A stretch of DNA of 8,549 nucleotides from Candidatus Delongbacteria bacterium (lineage in GTDB: Bacteria; UBA4055). The notes under the pieces were generated by a model. It searched no databases. It worked only from the letters and a program-made list of their open reading frames with translations, and was not told the origin of the DNA. A program made the position numbers and the translations under genes. Positions 1 through 6,860 of this stretch are shown in pieces; the first letter of the stretch is position 1; the number at the start of each line of letters is the position of its first letter. The stretch covers positions 1-8,549 of the forward strand of contig JAQVNT010000063.1 of the NCBI GenBank assembly GCA_028702975.1. Reading direction: 5' to 3'.

Positions 1-39
1 TATATTACTAACTGACAAATACAGTAAAATTATTCGAAC

Positions 40-44
40 GGAGG
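40..44 (+). promoter_or_regulatory. Shine-Dalgarno site for the serpin gene
   Basis: GGAGG lies 6 nt before the GTG at 51. It supports GTG as the start codon, which gives a protein beginning with a complete lipoprotein signal peptide. The GTG at 44 runs straight into TGA and cannot be used. No convincing -35/-10 pair is visible in the 39 bases before this site, so the promoter may lie outside the window. Confidence 0.75.
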
Positions 45-50
45 TGTGAA

Positions 51-1352
51 GTGAAGAAGTTTATGTTTTTATTAATAGGATTTCTTGTCCTATTAAGCTG
101 CACAAAAGACGACGATCCGATAAGCCCGAACGATCCGCCGCCTGACGAGATCATAACTGCGCAAAATATTTTCGATTTCCGCAACGCGAACCTGAATTTC
201 TCGCACAAGATCTTCAAGGAGATCGTTGATCAGGATACAGCAGACCAGAACATCATGATCTCCCCGATCTCGATCTCGATCGCTTTGTCGATGCTGAATA
301 ACGGCGCCGCGAATAATACCAAGGATGAGATCAAGACCGTTCTCGAATACCAAAATGTCCCTGACTACTGCATCAACAAGCTCTTCCTTCAGCTTGCGCA
401 GAAACTGGACAGCCTGAACACGATAATCGAACTCGATCTTGCCAATTCAGCCTGGTTTGACAATGATTTTCCCGTAAAACAGACTTTCATAGATGTAAAT
501 AAAGCATATTTTGACGCGGAGATAAGAAATCTTGACCTTAAGATCAATGCGTCAATAGATACGATAAATGCGTGGGTCTCAAATAAGACGGACGGGAAAA
601 TCGAGGATGTTCTGGATTATTCTGCCGTCGGTGCGGAGTTCTTTCTAATAAACGCCATCAATTTTCAGGGATTCTGGAAATTCCCTTTCGATGCCGATGA
701 GACAGAAAACTCGGTTTTTCACAACGAGGACGGTACAAATCAGTCTGTACTCACAATGCACGACAATGGTATAAGCGATGACGCTCCGTCAAAAAAGTTC
801 GAGTATTTCATAACGGATTCTTTGAGAGCTGTAAAAATGCCTTATGGAGATCCCGTTCTAAGAGAAACAGGCAAAGATGTTTCAATGTATGTTTTCGTAC
901 CTACAGGCGACCTTAAACCTTTTATCGAAACAGAACTGACTACTGAGAACTGGAACAGCTGGATGGGATCGTTTGTTCCTTTTGCGGATGCATTCCCCGC
1001 ATACGAGTTTGAGTTCTATTTTTCCATGCCCAAATTCAAATTCGGATTCGACTCAAACCTGATACCGATACTTCAGGCTCTCGGGATGACTGACGCTTTT
1101 ATAGAAAGTATTGCCGATTTCTCGTTCATAACAGACGCTTGGGAGGGCTTGTTCATTTTTCTTGCAAAGCATAAATCATATATAGATGTGAACGAGGAGG
1201 GAACTTCCGCCGCCGCTGTTACGGTCATCGGAGGTTCTTACGGCACTCCGCCGCCTGAGTTCGAAATTGACAAACCGTTCTTCTTTGCCATCAGAGACGA
1301 CCTGACCGGAACGATACTCTTCATGGGTCAGGTTTACGATCCGCAGTATTAA
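51..1352 (+). CDS. Serpin family serine protease inhibitor, predicted lipoprotein
   Basis: This 433-residue protein should be a suicide inhibitor of serine (or cysteine) proteases, anchored by lipid on the cell envelope. Residues 1-17 form a lipoprotein signal: KK, a hydrophobic stretch, then lipobox LLSC with Cys17 as the lipidated residue. Thr18 rather than Asp follows it, which in enterobacteria would favour the outer membrane. An acidic, proline-rich linker (about 18-34) precedes the serpin fold. Serpin landmarks are ISPISISIALSMLNNGA (70-86), NAWVSNKTDGKI (173-184), LINAINFQGFWKFPFD (199-214), MPKFKFGFD (326-334) with LGMTDAF (344-350), and the C-terminal block DKPFFFAIRDDLTGTILFMG (407-426). 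The reactive-loop hinge EEGTSAAAVT (382-391) has Thr at P14 and small Ala residues at P12-P10, the pattern of inhibitory serpins. Length beyond the leader fits the usual 370-420 residues. The start is GTG with a strong ribosome site. A methyltransferase fusion gene follows after 15 nt, probably co-transcribed. The target protease is unknown. Confidence 0.95.
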   Translation: MKKFMFLLIGFLVLLSCTKDDDPISPNDPPPDEIITAQNIFDFRNANLNFSHKIFKEIVDQDTADQNIMISPISISIALSMLNNGAANNTKDEIKTVLEYQNVPDYCINKLFLQLAQKLDSLNTIIELDLANSAWFDNDFPVKQTFIDVNKAYFDAEIRNLDLKINASIDTINAWVSNKTDGKIEDVLDYSAVGAEFFLINAINFQGFWKFPFDADETENSVFHNEDGTNQSVLTMHDNGISDDAPSKKFEYFITDSLRAVKMPYGDPVLRETGKDVSMYVFVPTGDLKPFIETELTTENWNSWMGSFVPFADAFPAYEFEFYFSMPKFKFGFDSNLIPILQALGMTDAFIESIADFSFITDAWEGLFIFLAKHKSYIDVNEEGTSAAAVTVIGGSYGTPPPEFEIDKPFFFAIRDDLTGTILFMGQVYDPQY

Positions 1353-1367
1353 TTCAACGGAAATTGA

Positions 1368-2525
1368 ATGTTCTCAAATATCAGAAAGAACTACGAGTTC
1401 TACAAAAAGCAGTACTTCCGGGGCGATGACATCTACTGCCCGTTCTGCTCGGGATTCTATAAAGCCGATAAATACAAACTCACCAGAGAGCTGAGCAGTT
1501 TATGCCCCGTCTGCGGTTCAACGATCGAGGAAAGAACGATCCTATTATTCCTGCAGGCAAAGACGGAACTTCTTTCCGGAGAGCTTAAAGTACTTACAGT
1601 CACCGAGCCGGGAAGGATCAGCGAATATTTCGGGAATTTTCCGGGCGCAGAGGTAAAAATATACAACGAAACGGGCGACTTCACCATTCGCGACAACACG
1701 CTTAAGAACAAATATGAAAGCGGCAGTTTCGACCTCATCGTCTGCAATTACATTCTGGAAAAGCTGCCTGACTACATAAGCGTACTGAAGGAACTCAAAA
1801 GAATTCTCAAGCCTGACGGACTTATGATGCTCCAGGCTAATATAGACCCTGCAAAGGACAAAACCGCAGAATATCCGATAACGAGCTACAAAGACAGGAT
1901 GTCCATGTACGGAATAGCCGGAAACCACAGAAGGTTCGGCAGCGACTATGCGGAACTTATACGCTCGCAGGGCATTAAGGTCTCCCGCCTGAAATTCACT
2001 GAGGGGTTTGATCTTCTGCCGGGCCTGACTTTTGACAAGAACGAAGTGATCTGCCTTGCGCATATCTCCGACGCGCCTCATTTGTCGGATAACATGGATG
2101 AGGTCGAGAAAGAACTTGAACAGCAGAAGTCAAACGCGGGCGGAAGTAAAATTTCGGCGTTCATCTATACGGCATTTTTTATTATTCCCGATGTATTGCG
2201 CAGATCTCTGATGTCCTTATTCGGCAGACTCAGCGAAAGGGAGGAGAACAAGGGCACGATCTTGTATATGATCTACATTATTCTGTTCGGGGAATTTTTC
2301 TACTGGTCAGGATTGTTTCTGCATATTTTCTTCAGCGGCATCTCTCAGGAATTTTGGTTCGTGGGTCTCTTTTTCCTTTTCACTTTCGGTCTGGGAGGAG
2401 CCGTAACACTGGTCGGTTATGTGTTCTTGAACGACCGGGCAGGTTTTATCAAAAAGTCAATTATGGCGCTGATCATGGCGGCGACCATCTGGCTCCCTCT
2501 CGTCGGCGGCTTCTTCGCGATGTAA
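1368..2525 (+). CDS. Zinc-ribbon / SAM-dependent methyltransferase / multi-TM fusion protein
   Basis: This 385-residue protein has three parts. An N-terminal zinc ribbon has CPFC (Cys24, Cys27) and CPVC (Cys46, Cys49). A class I methyltransferase-like domain spans about 71-235: FDLIVCNYILEKLPD (121-135) and the helix plus LKPDGLMMLQ (147-156) match the Methyltransf_11 motif II-III region, and NHRRFGSDYAELIRSQG (186-202) matches the usual end of this family. The SAM-binding motif I is degenerate: the strand VLTVTEPGRISEYF (75-88) lacks GxGxG, as in related proteins with an 'APE' version. After a charged linker (about 242-258), a tail of about 120 residues carries three likely membrane helices (roughly 297-323, 329-354, 363-384) and a possible amphipathic or fourth segment at 262-275. 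The catalytic part therefore probably sits at the inner face of the membrane. The substrate is unknown. Its ribosome site is weak, so translation may depend on the serpin gene just upstream. A strong terminator follows the stop codon. Confidence 0.8.
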   Translation: MFSNIRKNYEFYKKQYFRGDDIYCPFCSGFYKADKYKLTRELSSLCPVCGSTIEERTILLFLQAKTELLSGELKVLTVTEPGRISEYFGNFPGAEVKIYNETGDFTIRDNTLKNKYESGSFDLIVCNYILEKLPDYISVLKELKRILKPDGLMMLQANIDPAKDKTAEYPITSYKDRMSMYGIAGNHRRFGSDYAELIRSQGIKVSRLKFTEGFDLLPGLTFDKNEVICLAHISDAPHLSDNMDEVEKELEQQKSNAGGSKISAFIYTAFFIIPDVLRRSLMSLFGRLSEREENKGTILYMIYIILFGEFFYWSGLFLHIFFSGISQEFWFVGLFFLFTFGLGGAVTLVGYVFLNDRAGFIKKSIMALIMAATIWLPLVGGFFAM

Positions 2526-2555
2526 AAAAGGCAGGAATTCTATCCTGCCTTTTTT
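2524..2555. terminator. Bidirectional rho-independent terminator between convergent genes
   Basis: A perfect 13-bp inverted repeat with a 6-nt loop (ATTCTA). The core GGCAGGA pairs with TCCTGCC, flanked by six A on the left and six T on the right, so both strands read as GC stem plus U-tract. It begins within the stop codon of the methyltransferase gene (+) and lies 20 bases past the stop codon of nrdJ (-), serving both. Confidence 0.93.
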
Positions 2556-2575
2556 CATATTTTAGACCGGCGGTC

Positions 2576-4870
2576 CTAGCTGCACTTGGAAAATCCGCAT
2601 GTCGGGCATGTCATGCAGCCCTCCTGCATCGACATACTCCCGTTGCACTTGGGGCAGATCACTCCGCGCCTGACTGTAGCCTTCGGCTCATCCGGTTTAG
2701 CTTCAGCCTTAGCCTCGTTCTTCGCCGGATCAACATAATATTTCTTGAGTATCTTCCCGATGGCGTCAGGCGTGGAAAGAATAACCTCGCCGTTGTGCCA
2801 CACAGTATTAGGGCTGCCGATGCCTATCAGCTGCTTCACTATCACATTGATGTCGATGTCGGACCTGAGCGCTAAAGACACCATGCGGCTGATGGCTTCG
2901 CTCTGCGCAGCAGCGTTCCCGCCCGCCTTGCCGATGGACGCGAAAAGCTCGAACGGTTTGCCGTCAATCGTGTTCACGGTAACATACATGATGCCTTCGC
3001 CGGTATTGACCTTGTAGGTCTTGCCTTCCATGATGTCCGGCCTCACCTTCGGCTTGTGGACATCTTCAGCCTGCTCGGCTTTTCTGTCCTCGTTAGTCTT
3101 GGTCCCGGTGTTGAGCACCTGGTACGGGCGGCATCCGTCGCGGTAAACAGTTATACCCTTGCACGCCGAATCATAAGCCTGCAGATAAGCGTTCTTTATA
3201 TCATCCTGAGTTGCGGAATTATCGAAATTCACGGTCTTTGATATAGAACTGTCAACGAACTCCTGGAAAGCGGACTGCATGGCGACATGGTAATACGGGT
3301 CGATCTCCTGCGCGGTAACGAAGACCTTCTTTATGTCCTCCGGTATTTCGGCGATGTTGGAAAGCTTGCCCTCCAGCTTAATCTTCTCCATCAGCTCTTC
3401 GGAATATATTCCCCTTTCTTTCAGGGTCTCTTCAAGTATCGGATTGACATACTGCAGCTTCTTGTCGTCCATCACATGCTTAACATAGACCAGCGCGAAA
3501 TTGGGCTCGATACCGCCTGAAGCCTCAGCGAGCATTCCGATAGTGCCTGTCGGAGCAACGGTCGTCACATTCGAGTTCCTCATGGGGTATGTGTAGATCG
3601 ATTTGTCGATGTTCGGGAACGATCCTCTTTCCTCAGCCAGCTTTTTTGAAGCCTCCTGCGCGTTCGAGTGGATGAAAGCCATCAGTTTTTTACCGAATGT
3701 CACCCCCTCATCGCTGTCGTAAGGTATGCCCATCCTGTAGAGCAGGTCCGCAAATCCCATTACGCCCAGCCCGATGTTCCTGTTCGCTCTCGCCATCTCG
3801 TGTATCTTCTTGATCGGATATTTTCCGACCTCGATCACGTTGTCCAAAAACAGTACGCAGTCGGACACTACGCTTTTCAGCCTGTCCCAGTCAACCGTTT
3901 TTTCGTCCGCGATAAAGAAATTGCTCACATTGATAGATCCCAGGTTGCAGCTTCCGTAAGGCAAAAGGGGCTGCTCTCCGCAGGGATTGGTCGCGGCGAT
4001 CTTGCCGACTCCGGGAAGCGTGTTCTTAGCGTTCACCTTGTCGATGAAAACCAGTCCCGGCTCGCCTGTCTCCCACGCGTTTTTGACGATCGCGTCCATA
4101 ACCATTTTTGCGTTAGCGGCTCCGACCGGTTTCTCCTTATGATAAAGAATATAGTCTGTTCCGGACTTGTAAGCCTTCATGAAATCGTCAGTTACCGCTA
4201 CCGAGATGTTAAAGTTTGTGAATTTGGATGTGTCTTTCTTGCACTCTATGAAGTTCATGATCTCGGGGTGGTCAACTCTCATGATGCCCATATTCGCGCC
4301 TCTTCTGACACCACCCTGCTTGATGGTCTCGGTAGCGGCGTTGAAAACGGACATGAAGGAGATCGGTCCGCTGGCAGTGCCGGCGGTGGACTGGACATTG
4401 GAGCCGGACGGCCTCAGGTTGGAGAAATCGAAACCTGTGCCTCCGCCAGACTTGTGGATTAGCGCCGCGTCCTTGACGGCATTGAAAATGCCTTCCATCG
4501 AGTCTTCCACGGGAAGGACGAAACAGGCGCTCAGGTTCGGCAGCTCGCGGCCCGCGTTCATCAGGGTAGGCGAATTCGGCATGAAATCCTTGCCCGCCAT
4601 CAGCTCGTAGAACCTATCCTCTATCTCCATAACTTCTTCGTCGGTGATGTCCGGATCCGCCGTTCTGCTGCCGTCCGCTATCGCCTTCGCGACCCGGATA
4701 AAGAGATCCCTGGGGGTTTCTTTTGGCTGTTTTGTATCGAGATCTTTGATAAGATATCTTTTTTTGAGGATCACCAGTGCGTTCTCTGAAAATTCGATCT
4801 CCGGAAATCTGTCGTCGGTATTTTCGAGCTGGTCCTTGGTCTTTACTGCTTTTTTTGTTTTTTCGGTCAT
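2576..4870 (-). CDS. nrdJ: Vitamin B12-dependent (class II) ribonucleoside-diphosphate reductase
   Basis: It reduces ribonucleotides to deoxyribonucleotides in the cytoplasm using adenosylcobalamin, without needing oxygen or a small subunit. From the ATG at 4870 it has 764 residues. An N-terminal RNR domain (about 23-100) leads into the ten-stranded barrel (about 105-585). Visible active-site residues are the redox Cys116 in LSACFVLP, Asn295, the thiyl-radical Cys297 and Glu299 in NPCGE, and the partner Cys308 in YGSCNLGS. The 11-residue Cys297-Cys308 spacing is that of NrdJ enzymes. PTGTIG (440-445) is the phosphate-binding loop. A TSCPD-type domain (about 605-695), an Ala/Lys/Glu linker and a C-terminal cysteine cluster follow: Cys739, 742, 752, 755, 758 and 763. 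The last cysteines probably re-reduce the active site, while CPKC/CPTC looks like a zinc ribbon. A TTG 27 nt further upstream is in frame, but the ATG has GGAGATGA correctly placed, so I use the ATG. Its promoter and NrdR boxes lie upstream. Confidence 0.97.
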   Translation of the reverse strand: MTEKTKKAVKTKDQLENTDDRFPEIEFSENALVILKKRYLIKDLDTKQPKETPRDLFIRVAKAIADGSRTADPDITDEEVMEIEDRFYELMAGKDFMPNSPTLMNAGRELPNLSACFVLPVEDSMEGIFNAVKDAALIHKSGGGTGFDFSNLRPSGSNVQSTAGTASGPISFMSVFNAATETIKQGGVRRGANMGIMRVDHPEIMNFIECKKDTSKFTNFNISVAVTDDFMKAYKSGTDYILYHKEKPVGAANAKMVMDAIVKNAWETGEPGLVFIDKVNAKNTLPGVGKIAATNPCGEQPLLPYGSCNLGSINVSNFFIADEKTVDWDRLKSVVSDCVLFLDNVIEVGKYPIKKIHEMARANRNIGLGVMGFADLLYRMGIPYDSDEGVTFGKKLMAFIHSNAQEASKKLAEERGSFPNIDKSIYTYPMRNSNVTTVAPTGTIGMLAEASGGIEPNFALVYVKHVMDDKKLQYVNPILEETLKERGIYSEELMEKIKLEGKLSNIAEIPEDIKKVFVTAQEIDPYYHVAMQSAFQEFVDSSISKTVNFDNSATQDDIKNAYLQAYDSACKGITVYRDGCRPYQVLNTGTKTNEDRKAEQAEDVHKPKVRPDIMEGKTYKVNTGEGIMYVTVNTIDGKPFELFASIGKAGGNAAAQSEAISRMVSLALRSDIDINVIVKQLIGIGSPNTVWHNGEVILSTPDAIGKILKKYYVDPAKNEAKAEAKPDEPKATVRRGVICPKCNGSMSMQEGCMTCPTCGFSKCS

Positions 4871-4877
4871 AGTCTCA

Positions 4878-4881
4878 TCTC
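4878..4881 (-). promoter_or_regulatory. Shine-Dalgarno site that fixes the nrdJ start
   Basis: On the - strand GGAG (in GGAGATGAGACT) stands 7 nt before the ATG at 4870. The in-frame TTG at 4897 has no comparable site, and the nine residues it would add are not typical of the family. This supports the shorter protein. Confidence 0.75.
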
Positions 4882-4932
4882 CAGTAGGGTTGTTCAAAAT
4901 CGTATTTAGCCTGCAATTATGTCAGTACTCAA

Positions 4933-4961
4933 ATATAACACCGGCGAACAAAACTTGTCAA
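4933..4961 (-). promoter_or_regulatory. Sigma-70-type promoter of nrdJ
   Basis: On the - strand the -35 is a perfect TTGACA (4961-4956) and the -10 is TTATAT (4938-4933), with an exact 17-bp spacer. Transcription would begin near 4926, leaving a leader of about 55 nt before the ATG. The paired NrdR-like boxes lie just upstream, from 17 bp beyond the -35. Confidence 0.8.
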
Positions 4962-4978
4962 GCGCTTTTTTGCAAAAA

Positions 4979-4994
4979 ACACAATATATTGTGG
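4979..4994. promoter_or_regulatory. NrdR box 1 (proximal to nrdJ)
   Basis: ACACAATATATTGTGG matches the known NrdR-box consensus acaCwAtATaTwGtgt at all but the final base, and is nearly palindromic. NrdR is the ATP/dATP-sensing zinc-ribbon/ATP-cone repressor of bacterial RNR genes, and boxes come in pairs. This one sits 17 bp upstream of the nrdJ -35 hexamer. Confidence 0.85.
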
Positions 4995-5010
4995 TATCGG
5001 TGTTTTTATA

Positions 5011-5026
5011 ACACTATATAATGTGG
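5011..5026. promoter_or_regulatory. NrdR box 2 (distal to nrdJ)
   Basis: ACACTATATAATGTGG matches the NrdR consensus with one internal mismatch and the same final-base change as box 1. It starts 32 bp after box 1, leaving a 16-bp gap, so the two boxes face the same side of the helix, as in known NrdR operators. A perfect TATAAT (5017-5022) inside it faces guaA. Confidence 0.8.
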
Positions 5027-5218
5027 TTTATGACTGTAGATCATGTTCTTTTTTGGTTTACAGATCAGAAACAGCTTTCTCATATATTTCTAATAATTGG
5101 TAAAATATGGAATTTAAAAGCCGATCTGAACAGCTAATTGGAAAATCACTTCATATCTTCTCTTGTAAAACGGCCGGCGAATCGTTATCTTTATGACTTG
5201 TTAAAAACCGGAGATATT
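5027..5218 (+). other. AT-rich guaA leader region, no gene seen
   Basis: About 190 bases between NrdR box 2 and the guaA start. I see no RNA gene, no purine-riboswitch consensus and no convincing small ORF. A TTG at 5138 would extend GuaA by 27 residues, but there is no supporting ribosome site and GMP synthases do not carry such an extension. A loose direct repeat, GATCAGAAACAGCT (5063-5076) and GATCTGAACAGCT (5123-5135), is present. Candidate guaA promoters are weak: TATAAT at 5017-5022 without a good -35, or TTTACA at 5057-5062 followed 17 bp later by TCATAT. Confidence 0.5.
5210..5213 (+). promoter_or_regulatory. Shine-Dalgarno site that fixes the guaA start
   Basis: GGAG stands 5 nt before the ATG at 5219. 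It selects this ATG over the in-frame TTG 81 nt upstream and gives a 521-residue protein of the usual GuaA length. Confidence 0.75.
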
Positions 5219-6784
5219 ATGAAGCACGAAAAGATACTGATACTCGATTTTGGAAGCCAGTATAATCAGCTTATAGCCAGGAGGATCAGAGAGAACAGCG
5301 TTTACTGCGAACTTAAACCTTTCTACACTTCGCTTGAAGAGATAAAGAAATTCGATCCTAAAGGGATCATCTTTTCAGGGGGGCCGAACTCTGTCTATGC
5401 TTTGAACTCACCCGATGTGCCGGATGAAATATTCAAACTCGGAGTTCCGATACTTGGAATATGCTACGGTATGCAGCTCATTACCAAAAAGCTCGGCGGA
5501 AAGGTGGAAAGAAGCTCTGAGCAGGAATTCGGGTTCGCGGAAGTTAACCTGACAGCCGACGACCCAATCTTTTCCGGAGTAGTGAAGCCGAAAAAGAACT
5601 GGAAGGTGTGGATGAGCCACGGCGATAAGGTCGTAAAAATTCCAAAAGGTTTCGAGAGCATCGGATACTCGGACAACACTCCGGCTGCTGTAATAAGGAA
5701 CAAAAAAGCGAACATTTACGGCGTTCAGTTCCATCCCGAGGTAAACCATACCGAGAACGGCGGAATATTTCTGGACAATTTCGTTAAAAAGATATGCGGA
5801 TGCAGAGGCGACTGGACTGCATCGAACTTTATTGAAGAAGGTATAGAAAAAATTAAAAAAACCGTCGGGAATAAAAAAGTCGTTCTGGGATTTTCAGGCG
5901 GGGTGGATTCATCCGTTGCGGCGCTTCTTCTGCATAAGGCGATCGGAAAGAACCTAATCAATATATTTGTTGATAACGGACTGTTAAGGCTGAATGAAAG
6001 GGAGAAGGTTATTAAGACATTCAAGGAAAAACTCGGGCTTAACCTGATCGTAGCCGACGCCTCCGACCAGTTTTTAAACGCGCTTAAAGGAATAAAGGAA
6101 CCTGAAAGAAAGAGAAAGATCATCGGCCGTGAGTTCATTGAAGTTTTCCAGGCTGAGATCGATAAAATAAAGAAGAAAGAGGGCGGAATCGTAGAGTATC
6201 TTGCCCAGGGAACTATATATCCTGATGTTATTGAATCGGTAAGTGCCAAAGGCGGACCGTCCGCGACCATCAAATCACATCATAATGTGGGCGGACTGCC
6301 CAAAGAGATGAAGCTTAAGGTGATCGAACCTCTGAGGGACCTTTTCAAAGACGAGGTCAGGCGCGTGGGGCACGAACTGGGCCTTCACGACAGGATAATT
6401 AAAAGGCATCCTTTCCCCGGTCCCGGATTAGGCGTCAGGGTGATCGGCAGCATCACAAAAAAGAAGCTCGATATACTCAGAAAAGCAGACGACATTTACA
6501 TCTCAGAGATCGAAAAGGAAGGTATTTATGACGCTATCGGTCAGGCTTTCGCGGTATTTCTTCCGGTAAAAACGGTCGGCGTGATGGGAGATGAAAGAAC
6601 TTACGATAATGTGATAGCCTTGAGAGCGGTGAGGACGATAGATTTTATGACGGCGGACTGCTATCCCTTCACTCATGAATTCCTTTCGAGGGTCTCGACG
6701 AGGATCATAAATGAGGTCAGGGGCGTCAACAGGGTCGTTTACGATATCAGCACAAAACCGCCCTCCACGATAGAATGGGAATAA
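5219..6784 (+). CDS. guaA: GMP synthase (glutamine-hydrolysing)
   Basis: It converts XMP to GMP in the cytoplasm, using ATP and ammonia released from glutamine; this is the last step of guanine nucleotide synthesis. The 521-residue protein is colinear with the family (about 510-525). Residues 1-195 are a class I glutamine amidotransferase: ILDFGSQY (8-15), nucleophile Cys82 in GICYGMQ, and His172/Glu174 in QFHPEVNHT complete the triad. The ATP pyrophosphatase domain (about 205-400) has the PP-loop SGGVDSS (226-232), and GTIYPDVIES (331-340) and HHNVGGLP (354-361) are family blocks. The C-terminal dimerisation domain has RHPFPGPGLGVRVIG (396-410) and ends in KPPSTIEWE (513-521), the expected terminus. 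All key residues are present. It diverges from nrdJ across a shared regulatory region. No clear terminator follows; only an A/T-rich stretch separates it from the next promoter. Confidence 0.98.
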   Translation: MKHEKILILDFGSQYNQLIARRIRENSVYCELKPFYTSLEEIKKFDPKGIIFSGGPNSVYALNSPDVPDEIFKLGVPILGICYGMQLITKKLGGKVERSSEQEFGFAEVNLTADDPIFSGVVKPKKNWKVWMSHGDKVVKIPKGFESIGYSDNTPAAVIRNKKANIYGVQFHPEVNHTENGGIFLDNFVKKICGCRGDWTASNFIEEGIEKIKKTVGNKKVVLGFSGGVDSSVAALLLHKAIGKNLINIFVDNGLLRLNEREKVIKTFKEKLGLNLIVADASDQFLNALKGIKEPERKRKIIGREFIEVFQAEIDKIKKKEGGIVEYLAQGTIYPDVIESVSAKGGPSATIKSHHNVGGLPKEMKLKVIEPLRDLFKDEVRRVGHELGLHDRIIKRHPFPGPGLGVRVIGSITKKKLDILRKADDIYISEIEKEGIYDAIGQAFAVFLPVKTVGVMGDERTYDNVIALRAVRTIDFMTADCYPFTHEFLSRVSTRIINEVRGVNRVVYDISTKPPSTIEWE

Positions 6785-6804
6785 ATTTTATTCTAATTTT
6801 TTTA

Positions 6805-6833
6805 TTGATTTATTCTGTTTAAGACTTTATTAT
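6805..6833 (+). promoter_or_regulatory. Sigma-70-type promoter of the receiver / acyltransferase pair
   Basis: TTGATT (6805-6810) and TATTAT (6828-6833) are separated by exactly 17 bp. Transcription would start near 6840, about 20 nt before the ATG at 6861. It lies in the short gap after guaA, so the downstream pair can be expressed independently of guaA. Confidence 0.65.
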
Positions 6834-6860
6834 ATGACTATGTAAAAATTAGCGGGAATT

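Noticed and set aside
1..39. Promoter for the serpin gene using TAAAAT at 25-30
   Set aside because: The only -35-like sequence is either 7 bp away (CTGACA) or a poor match at the right distance, and the window edge cuts the region.
1545..2081. 178-codon - strand frame opposite the methyltransferase gene
   Set aside because: No recognisable domain, no start context, and the + strand frame has clear zinc-ribbon and methyltransferase motifs.
2354..2875. 173-codon + strand frame crossing the terminator
   Set aside because: It overlaps the methyltransferase 3' end, runs through the perfect terminator hairpin and opposes nrdJ. The translation is rich in His, Arg and Cys with no known fold.
3668..4610. 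Long + strand reading frames opposite nrdJ (264 and 143 codons)
   Set aside because: They lie antisense to a gene with full RNR motif conservation, resemble no family, and lack ribosome sites. They are shadows of the nrdJ codons.
5138..5218. N-terminal extension of GuaA from a TTG codon
   Set aside because: No ribosome site precedes the TTG, GuaA proteins normally start near the MKHEKILILDFG position, and GGAG is correctly placed for the ATG at 5219.
5027..5218. Purine or ppGpp/PRPP-type riboswitch before guaA
   Set aside because: I looked for the conserved junction and loop sequences of these classes and found none.
6785..6804. Possible guaA terminator in the A/T-rich stretch after its stop codon
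   Set aside because: There is a T-rich run but no GC-containing stem; AT-rich sequence alone is not enough.
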